Assembly: GCF_005871085.1 (NCBI RefSeq)
Contig: NZ_VAUP01000015.1
Location: forward strand, 186,001-250,000
Direction: 5' to 3'
Source of the DNA: Xanthobacter autotrophicus
GTDB lineage: Bacteria > Pseudomonadota > Alphaproteobacteria > Rhizobiales > Xanthobacteraceae
DNA length: 64,000 bases
Each line of letters starts with the position of its first letter. The first letter of the stretch is position 1. Below are positions 19,901-26,339 of the stretch, in pieces. The notes below the pieces were generated by a model. It was not told where the DNA came from, made no database searches, and was given only the letters and a program-made list of their open reading frames with translations. The position numbers and the translations under genes are program-made.

Positions 19901-20818
19901 TTACGCGGCTTCCTTCAACAGTATATGCTTGCCGATCTCATCGACCCTGTTAAGAGGACGCAGCCTGATCTCTTCCTGATCCGCCTGCGCTTCGAGCGCT
20001 TCAAGGGCCTCTCTGAGGCGATCGACTTGCTTCTGGCTCAACTGAGGATCGTTCATCGCCGGGTGTTGCACGATCATTTCATGGTCCCGCATTACCAAAG
20101 CTGATGGTTCCCTATCTCGGTCTACCTTAAGGTCCCATAAACGAGTCTTGATTCGCCTCACGGACGCCGTGAAGTTGCTACTGGCGAGCGTGCCAAAGTT
20201 GGCTACGAGCTTCGAGCCGGCGAAATCGATGATTACACTATGTGCATTCCGGCGCCGTTGTTGGCCGCTCCTGATTTCATTGCTGAAGAACCGTCCCAGG
20301 TTTGGCCGCTCCAGCTGCACGTATTCGAATACGAGCGCTGGCAGGCGATCACCGCTTTCACGAGCCTCCGCAACTTCTTCCAACACCTCCTCCTGCTCCT
20401 CTGAAAGCTGAAGGGCGCCGTTTCGCGTATAAAGTGAGGACATCGCAGTCATCCACGATACCGCGATCTGTTTAAGCGAAATGCCTTGCGCCTCGCGGAG
20501 GTCCCCCAGCAAGACACCAGAAATCGCCGGCTTAAAGTCTGTCAACGCAGAAGTCGACCGCCTAAATAAATCGGCCTCGATTACGTTGAGAGCAGTTTCG
20601 GCGACCATGATTGCCATTTCCGACGCATCGGAAAAGACGCATTCGAGGCGTCGAAGTTGATTCGCACGCTCTAAGTGGACGCCATTCTCACCGGCGACAG
20701 CAATGCCGATAACAAATTGCTCCGGCGATCCCATGATCGGCCGAAAGAGCACGGGAGACCAGATCGCCCGTTGTAGGCGATCGAAGTCCAGGAAGGTCGG
20801 AGCGTCTAGCGAGATCAT
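19901..20818 (-). CDS. Partner protein of HipA-like kinase
   Basis: A 305-residue protein of unknown function that starts one base after the stop of the HipA-like kinase gene, so the two are surely one transcript. Its first part (SPVLFRPIMGSPEQFVIGIAVAG) recalls DUF3037 proteins, which are often found next to HipA-like kinases; the likeness is weak and by eye. The C-terminal half is charged, with a coiled-coil-like stretch QVDRLREALEALEAQADQEE near residue 280. No signal peptide. It could be a substrate, an inhibitor or an adaptor of the kinase. Confidence 0.6.
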   Translation of the reverse strand: MISLDAPTFLDFDRLQRAIWSPVLFRPIMGSPEQFVIGIAVAGENGVHLERANQLRRLECVFSDASEMAIMVAETALNVIEADLFRRSTSALTDFKPAISGVLLGDLREAQGISLKQIAVSWMTAMSSLYTRNGALQLSEEQEEVLEEVAEARESGDRLPALVFEYVQLERPNLGRFFSNEIRSGQQRRRNAHSVIIDFAGSKLVANFGTLASSNFTASVRRIKTRLWDLKVDRDREPSALVMRDHEMIVQHPAMNDPQLSQKQVDRLREALEALEAQADQEEIRLRPLNRVDEIGKHILLKEAA

Positions 20819-20819
20819 T

Positions 20820-21677
20820 TCACGCCATCACAGGCTCGTTGAGCGCGTCACCTGCGGCGCGCGGGACATGGGGAATTCTCTGGGTCAGAAACGAGATCAG
20901 CGCCTCGAAATCTGGCGCGCCGATCAGGTTAATCACGCTGTTCTTTTCGCCCGCTTCTCTTACGTCAACTTCACGGAGTTGGATCGGCATGTTGGCGGCC
21001 TCGTCGGCCAGTCTCTTACGTTCTGCGGGGGGCAACAGGTCGGTGACCCATTCGCGTAGCCGGTGTCTGTACATTCCGGCCGCCACTAGGTCGACCTGGG
21101 TCCAGGTTGGTCCCGTGAAACATCGACCATGATCGATGATCCAGATGCCCGTTCCGGTTGCGAACAGTACGTTTCCGATATGCCGATCCACGTTCGCGAC
21201 CCACGCGTCGAAGCCATACAGCTCGCCGAGCCAAGACTCTTTGGTCAGAAGCTCGACTATTGGCCGAAGCAACACCAGTATCTCTTCGTCGGTGGGCCTT
21301 ATCACAAGCGAAGCAATGGACGGGCTGCTCACGTTGACGCTGGCAAACATAAGGCCGCGACCATCCTGCATAATCGCGCGGGTCGCACACGGGTTTCCCG
21401 GCTCTGTGACCCCGATGAAGGCAGGGGGAACGGGGAGACCGAGCGCTGACGCGAGGCTCGCGGCCAGAATTTCGTTTGCCAGTTCCCTGGGGGCCAAATC
21501 TTTCAGGATCGCCGTCTTCAGCTCTTTGCCACGAGTGAGAATCTGCCCCTGATAGGTGTCCGTGATGTTCGCGATACCCGCGTCTTTGAACGACGACGCT
21601 CCGGACATAACCTGGGCAAAATCGACAGTGCCGACAGGGCTATTGAAGTCGACCGTAGCTTCCGAAACGTCGTTCAT
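20820..21677 (-). CDS. HipA-like (PI3/4-kinase fold) protein kinase
   Basis: A 285-residue protein with kinase landmarks: a Lys in TAILKDL (about residue 60) fitting the ATP lysine, ELANEILAASLASALGLP, the catalytic loop FDAWVANVDRHIGNVLF (about residue 160) with the D-x4-N-x-D-R-H-x2-N pattern, and a metal-binding IIDHGRCF shortly after. The family includes HipA toxins that phosphorylate translation factors. It lacks the HipB-like partner of classical hipBA; a 305-residue gene follows instead. I chose ATG 21677, since GGGAGG then lies about 10 bases upstream; ATG 21686 is the alternative. Confidence 0.75.
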   Translation of the reverse strand: MNDVSEATVDFNSPVGTVDFAQVMSGASSFKDAGIANITDTYQGQILTRGKELKTAILKDLAPRELANEILAASLASALGLPVPPAFIGVTEPGNPCATRAIMQDGRGLMFASVNVSSPSIASLVIRPTDEEILVLLRPIVELLTKESWLGELYGFDAWVANVDRHIGNVLFATGTGIWIIDHGRCFTGPTWTQVDLVAAGMYRHRLREWVTDLLPPAERKRLADEAANMPIQLREVDVREAGEKNSVINLIGAPDFEALISFLTQRIPHVPRAAGDALNEPVMA

Positions 21678-22387
21678 TCCAAGCATCCCTCCCAACCGAC
21701 GCCTTTTTGAAGGGCCTTGTTGCGACGATGATAAAGCAAGCCGCCCCCGAGCGTCCCCTTCGGATCATTGGGGTGACCTCAGCCCTTAGTCGGCCCCAGC
21801 CTCGGGCTTGCAGTTTCGCCTGCGGGCCGGCTGAGTCAATGTGGCATTGAAAGCTGAAGTTGTGTGCGTCGCATCCGAGTCATCTCTGCTCGTTAGACGG
21901 GATCACCCAGCGGCTGGTCCTTCCTCTCACCGCGCGCCACGATCTCCAGCGCGCCGTCGGGCAACGGCCGCTGCAGCACCTTCGCCTCATCCCACGGCGC
22001 GAGCATCCATGCATCGAGCTCGGCCGGTTCCGTAAGCACCACAGGCATGGCCTTCGGATGGATGGCGGCCACAGGTTCGCTGGGCTCGCAGGTGAGAAAT
22101 CCTTAGAGGTCGGCGGAGATTCGATCCATCGGGCTGTTATTTTCCTTAGGTGCGACTGGACCGCACCACAGCCGAGCCGAACACAGCCGAAATGAAGGGC
22201 TGCGGCGAGATGCCCTGAGAGAGCTTTTGGCTGGACAACCGAACATCCGGCCACCCACCCGCGGAGGGAGGTGGATCCCTCGCCCACCGTCACGAGTGCG
22301 AAGAGGGCGTGGGGTGTGCGCCCGGCCGGCTCCGCGGTAGAAAAAGCGCGACTGCTCTCGTGAATTTTTGATCCTGGAGACCGTGCG
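21678..22387. other. Gap holding a gene remnant
   Basis: The only recognisable content of this 0.7-kb stretch is the SRAP remnant at 21893-22102. The rest, including the 285 bases before the next gene, shows no coding pattern. A GGAG ribosome site for the gene at 22388 lies at its right end. Confidence 0.5.
21893..22102 (-). pseudogene. C-terminal remnant of SOS-response-associated peptidase (SRAP/YedK)
   Basis: The minus strand reads [19 protein letters not shown], then [20 protein letters not shown], then [19 protein letters not shown] and a stop: about 69 residues matching the C-terminal third of SRAP proteins, including the conserved AxIHxxAMPVxL part with its His. SRAP proteins crosslink to abasic sites in single-stranded DNA through an N-terminal Cys2. 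That end, the Cys and the start codon are missing, and a TAA stop lies in frame immediately upstream. The sequence before 22103 is unrelated, so the gene was cut by a rearrangement rather than decayed in place. Confidence 0.8.
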
Positions 22388-23648
22388 ATGGCGACGCGCC
22401 TCACTCGCCGTGAACTCTATGACCTCGTCTGGACCGAGCAGGGGCCGCAAGCAGCGCTCAAGCTCGGCATTTCAGAGGCCCGATTGCGGGAGCTCTGCCG
22501 CAGCCAAGTGATTCCGGTGCCAACCGCTGCCTACTGGCAGGGATTGTCGGCAGGAGGGGCGCCGCTGCGAACACCCTTCAGCCCGGCTTGCGATCTCCAA
22601 AGGGAGCTGGTCACCATCGAGTCCACGAAGCTCCCGCGATTTCTTGAGCCGCCGCCTTTGGTCGTAAAGCGACCGGAGCCGCCGCCTCCCCGAAGGGGCA
22701 AGGTCCGCACGCCCGACCCCAAAAGCATCGCATGGCCTCGGGTCGATAGACCGCACCCGTTGGTGGCGCCCACCGCAGGCGCCCTTCGGCGGGCAAAGGC
22801 AAACCAGGGTGTGGTCCTCGTCGAAGGTGCAGGTTTGCTTACCGTCCGGATTGGAGTCCATTCCGTCGAGCGAGCGGTCGTGATCTTCGACGGGCTTGCC
22901 CGAGAGCTAGAGCAGCGCGATTTCACCTGCACCATCGTGGGCGGCCGCATCGAGGCGCACCGTGACGGAGAAGTCGTTCCCTTCTTCCTGAGCGAGCGCA
23001 TCGAAACTCCGCGGCATGAGCCCAGCGTCGCGGAATTGGTGGCGGAGGAGCATCACCGCAGGCGGCGGAATTTGCTTTCTGGAGATTTGCCACATAAGCC
23101 GGAAGCATACCCCAGCTTCGACTACGTGCCGACCGGAATCCTGACCCTGTCCCTGGACGTGATCAACCGGGAGGGCCGGCGCCAGATGAACTGGATCGAC
23201 AATAGCCGCGGCATTCTGGAACGGCAGGTTGGGGCGATCATCGAAGGGATCGAGGGTTGGATCGAGCTCAAAGGGCAATTGCGCCTTGAGGCGGAGCACG
23301 AGCAGCGGATCCGGATGCGGGAGGCGGAGAACAACCGTAGGGCTGAGCTCCGAAAAAAAGCGGGAGGACCAGCGGGGAGCCTTGCTGACCGAGATCGTGG
23401 ACATGGGCACGAGAGCCGCCCATCTCCGGGCGCTCATCGATTGGGCGGAGAATATGGAAGATCCTGAGGTACAGCGGCTCGTAGCCTGGTCGAAGGAGTG
23501 CCTTCAATCGATCGAGCATACGCTTGACCCAGCGTCATTCGGCCGCTGGCTGGCATCTCGGCGCCTGTTCCCCGAAACCGACCCCATCGCCCCGTTGGCG
23601 GACGATCCCGACACCGACAATTCCGGGGCGGGTTCGTCGCCCACGTAG
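22388..23648 (+). pseudogene. Conserved hypothetical protein interrupted at an A7 run
   Basis: The first frame (22388-23467) starts MATRLTRRELYDLVWTEQGP and resembles a family of proteins with an N-terminal helix-turn-helix-like segment (LKLGISEARLRELCR, then IPVPTAAYW) found on many proteobacterial mobile elements. At the A7 run 23353-23359 good coding sequence moves by +1 into another frame that ends at 23648 (KREDQRGALLTEIVDMG onwards, closing with RLFPETDPIAPL). Removing one A gives a 419-residue protein. It may be a sequencing error, a real mutation or slippage. The function of the family is not known to me. Confidence 0.7.
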
Positions 23649-23703
23649 CCGTTACTCGCATCGCGTGCCACAATCGGCGCCGGCAACGCTTTGGGGGCGC
23701 CCT

Positions 23704-24063
23704 ATGAGGCTTCTGGTTGTTTTCGTTCTCCTGCTGCTGGTGTTGACGGGCTTGTTCGTGCCGGCCCTGTTCGCCTTCGGCTGGATCCTGCTGGCCGTCC
23801 TCGGAGTCGCCCTGTTGGTCGCGCTGTTCCGCGGGGCCTTGGTGGTCGGGGTTGGCTTGCCGATCGCGCTCGGTGCCTCCGCTTTCGATTTCGTCCGTGG
23901 GCGGCGCGGCGCCCCGCCGCTCCCGCGGCACCCGCAGCCCGGCGATCCGGATTATCTGAACTGGGCGAACCGCGAGGGCTCGTATGCGCCCGGCGCGAAG
24001 CCGAAGCGGCCGTTTCTGGACGAGCTGCCACCGGCTCCGCAGGCGCGGCGCGGGATTTACTAG
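23704..24063 (+). CDS. Small membrane protein
   Basis: A 119-residue protein with two adjoining hydrophobic segments in the first 60 residues (MRLLVVFVLLLLVLTGLFVP and a second Ala/Val/Leu stretch), then a basic, Pro-rich tail with PQPGDPDYLNWANREGSY. The ATG at 23704 begins directly at the first membrane segment; an upstream extension of the frame is not coding-like. Function unknown. It lies 55 bases after the interrupted gene on the same strand. Confidence 0.65.
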   Translation: MRLLVVFVLLLLVLTGLFVPALFAFGWILLAVLGVALLVALFRGALVVGVGLPIALGASAFDFVRGRRGAPPLPRHPQPGDPDYLNWANREGSYAPGAKPKRPFLDELPPAPQARRGIY

Positions 24064-24500
24064 CGGCTGCTGTCGGCCCGGGCGACCGGCTCGGGTGAGG
24101 CTGGAATATTTCGCGAGAGCGTAGAGCGAAGGGATTTTTTGCGAAGGACTAGGCGCCGCTCGGGTGCTGCGATGGCGTTGGGATAGCGGAATGTTTCAGG
24201 ACGCGCTTATGCGCGGCCCGCATCACGAAATTCGGCAGAAGTGGTGAATTTTGCCAACAGGATTTCCGGGCATGGAAAAACGTCCCGAATGGAGTACCGA
24301 CGCACTGCGTCGCTCAGGCAGTGAATGTTCTGTATCCGGCTTCACCGATTAATTTTTCCGGTTAAACGGTGCGACAAACAGGCGGATCCTCTGCGAATGC
24401 ATCCTGCTGTCTGATCGATAGACATCGGCGCGTCTTTTCTTTTCTGCTGCGCCGTGCAATTTAAATGAAACTGGTTGTTTTCTGTGAGGGTAGGTCTCGC
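24064..24500. other. Gap without a recognisable gene
   Basis: About 440 bases with lower GC than the surroundings and many stops in all frames. A TTTTCCGGTTAAACGG segment and AT-rich stretches near 24340-24470 may contain the promoter for the small gene at 24501. I see nothing else. Confidence 0.4.
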
Positions 24501-24755
24501 ATGACACGCCTGTCGGTTGCTATCCTGGCCGGGCTTTTAGGTATAGCCCTCGCGCAATACTTCGTTGCGCCGCGCTTCCAAGTCTCAACCATGACTGGAT
24601 ATAAAGATCACCCGAAAGCTGTTGTACTTGATATTCGATCCGGGCAGGCGTGGATACTCCAATGCCCCTTGGGCCCGGAGTGCACCCTGCCCGCCCTTTT
24701 CCCGGTTATGTACGGCGCTCCGCTAAAGACTGGGCTTCAAGCAACGCCCCCCTAA
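24501..24755 (+). CDS. Small hypothetical protein with N-terminal membrane anchor
   Basis: An 84-residue product. Residues 3-20 are hydrophobic (LSVAILAGLLGIALAQYF) and act as a signal or anchor; the rest has two cysteines in a WILQCPLGPECTLPA segment. GAGGG ten bases before ATG 24501 favours this start over ATG 24465. It is isolated between a non-coding gap and a convergent gene. Unknown function and only moderate evidence that it is real. Confidence 0.45.
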   Translation: MTRLSVAILAGLLGIALAQYFVAPRFQVSTMTGYKDHPKAVVLDIRSGQAWILQCPLGPECTLPALFPVMYGAPLKTGLQATPP

Positions 24756-24824
24756 ATCGACAGGGAAGCGCGCTGAAGGGCAATCCGAGGCGGTACCCGC
24801 CCCGCGCAAAACAGTTCCGCTGAT

Positions 24825-25412
24825 TCATGAAAGCGCCTCCTGAAGCGCCGCGCCGGCCTCGGTCAGTCGGTAGACGTAGCGCTGGCCCTTATCCGGCGAC
24901 CAGCCGTCCGGCATCAGATCGTGGCGTTCGACGTACCCATGGGGCTCGATGAGGGGCCGGCGCAGAGCAAGATGGGTTCGCATATAGATCGTGTCGTGCG
25001 GCTTCTCCGACCCTAGGGCAACAGCGATCGCAGGCATGGTGTGCCACCTGCCCGGCATCATCGCCAGCAACACCGAGTGCCACCACGGGTGCGCCCGGGC
25101 TGCCCTGCGCGTGTCCCGCGTCTTCGCCCGGCGCGCTTCCTCGGCCTTCCTGAACTCTCGGTAGGCGTGCCCGGCGCGACGCTGCTCCTCTTCCTCCTTG
25201 CGCGCATGCCAGGCGTTCCACCCGGAGCGCTTCGGCGCGGCCGGCACGGCGCTATCGGGCGGGTCGGCCGGGGGGCTGCGCCTCGCCGTTGGCCGGGGCT
25301 TCGCAGCTGCCTTTCGCGGCTTGCGATGCTTCCGGTAGTTCCGGGCGCGCTCTTCCATGAGCGCGTGCCAGTCCTCGGGGTCGAAATAATTCAGATCGCT
25401 GTTTCTCGGCAT
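24825..25412 (-). CDS. Hypothetical protein with C-terminal winged-helix-like region
   Basis: A 195-residue basic protein. Residues 1-110 are rich in Arg, Lys and Glu with coiled-coil-like runs (ARKEEEEQRRAGHAYREF); residues 115-195 look like a winged helix (AIAVALGSEKPHDTIYMRTH, then a YVYRLTEAGAALQEAL end typical of wing-helix tails). It could be a DNA-binding regulator of the element. It follows the 183-residue gene on the same strand after 29 bases. Confidence 0.6.
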   Translation of the reverse strand: MPRNSDLNYFDPEDWHALMEERARNYRKHRKPRKAAAKPRPTARRSPPADPPDSAVPAAPKRSGWNAWHARKEEEEQRRAGHAYREFRKAEEARRAKTRDTRRAARAHPWWHSVLLAMMPGRWHTMPAIAVALGSEKPHDTIYMRTHLALRRPLIEPHGYVERHDLMPDGWSPDKGQRYVYRLTEAGAALQEALS

Positions 25413-25441
25413 CGGGGTCGTTCTCTTCGGCGCGGCCGGGC

Positions 25442-25993
25442 CTAGTTCAGCCAGGGGAATGCGATCGACGGGTCCGCCGCTCTGCCGTCGGGGAGCCGTT
25501 TGAAGTCCTCAAGGCGGAAACGCCACCTGCCGCCGGCGAACCAATGGAGACGGCCAAACCGCGTCTCGGTGGATCGGCAAGGCCCGCTGAAGGCAGCAGC
25601 AAGGCGGGCGCGCTTTCCCAGCGCCGCAACCGCCTCGCGATCGGCCTCCGGCATGGCTTGGACAATTTCGGCGTAGGCATACCAGCGGGCTCGATCGAGG
25701 CGGTGCGCGATCACCTCGGCGATAGCCCAGCGCAGGGCGGCCTCGTTCGCTGGTTGGCTTTTGCGCCGACCGGGGGCTGCCCGTTTCGGCGGAGGCCACG
25801 GATCACTGCGGTGAGTGGCGCAACGCCGGGTGGGCCAGCGGAAATACTTCCGGGTGCTTTCGAAGGTGAAGGGCCGGCCACATTGGACGCAGCTGGACGC
25901 CCAGCGGTACCGATGGCCGGTCAATCCGCTGCGCCGTACATACGGCTCGGCCGCCACGCAGAGAAATTCCTGGCCTTTGTAAACCCGTTTCAT
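25442..25993 (-). CDS. Hypothetical protein with zinc-finger-like motif
   Basis: A 183-residue protein with a Cys-x2-Cys (SSCVQCGR, about residue 35) followed by Cys-x2-His (RRCATHR, about residue 58), a spacing that suits a zinc knuckle. The middle is basic and Pro-rich; the C-terminal half is helical, then aromatic (LHWFAGGRWRFRLEDF). A GGAGGG ribosome site just before ATG 25993 fixes the start. It is the first gene downstream of the repeat region and the primase gene on the same strand. Role unknown; DNA binding is an inference. Confidence 0.6.
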   Translation of the reverse strand: MKRVYKGQEFLCVAAEPYVRRSGLTGHRYRWASSCVQCGRPFTFESTRKYFRWPTRRCATHRSDPWPPPKRAAPGRRKSQPANEAALRWAIAEVIAHRLDRARWYAYAEIVQAMPEADREAVAALGKRARLAAAFSGPCRSTETRFGRLHWFAGGRWRFRLEDFKRLPDGRAADPSIAFPWLN

Positions 25994-26055
25994 GCCGCCC
26001 TCCAATTCGGAGCGGGGAATGGGCAGAGAAGAATGGCGGTCGCGCCACGGACCGT

Positions 26056-26168
26056 GCTGCCGCTGCTGCTTGCATGTGAAAGAAAGCCAATTTCCTTTTC
26101 GAATTTATTCTTGGATTTCCCTACGCGGACTTCCGTGTCCCCTTCCGCGTGCAAGCAGCACTGGCAGC
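26056..26168. repeat. Hairpin repeat unit 1
   Basis: The arms are GCTGCCGCTGCTGCTTGC (26056-26073) and GCAAGCAGCACTGGCAGC (26151-26168), inverted and matching at 16 of 18 positions. After the left arm comes ATGTGAAAGAAAGCCA, which recurs in unit 2, and an AT-rich centre. An inner inverted repeat ACGCGGA/TCCGCGT lies near the right arm. Confidence 0.85.
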
Positions 26169-26206
26169 AGTGCACAAGGCCTTCCGGGGCTGCCTGCCCA
26201 GGCTTT

Positions 26207-26332
26207 GCTGCCACTGCTGCTTGCATGTGAAAGAAAGCCATTTCTTCCCTTTCGATAATATTCCCGGATTTTCCGACATTCATTTTCATCGGCCCGCTGT
26301 TCGTTCCAACGCGCGCAAGCAGCAGTGGCAGC
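26207..26332. repeat. Hairpin repeat unit 2
   Basis: The arms GCTGCCACTGCTGCTTGC (26207-26224) and GCAAGCAGCAGTGGCAGC (26315-26332) are perfectly complementary over 18 bases. The left arm plus ATGTGAAAGAAAGCCA repeats the start of unit 1 with one difference in 34 bases. The right arm ends 8 bases before the primase stop at 26340. Confidence 0.88.
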
Positions 26333-26339
26333 AACGTGG

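Larger units (their letters stand above)
25994..26339. other. Structured intergenic region beside the primase gene
   Basis: This 346-base region has no credible gene. It is filled by two long inverted-repeat units (26056-26168 and 26207-26332) with AT-rich centres, against GC-rich flanks. Position next to the primase/helicase gene and the repeat structure suggest a replication region, or a long structured RNA. Confidence 0.5.

Noticed and set aside
23353-23360. Classical -1 programmed frameshift (A AAA AAG)
   Set aside because: The downstream coding frame needs +1 (or -2), not -1, so the dnaX-like mechanism does not fit.
26006-26339. attC-type integron recombination sites or retron msr/msd for the hairpin repeat units
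   Set aside because: The arms lack GTTRRRY/RYYYAAC core sites, no integron integrase is near and no reverse transcriptase is present.
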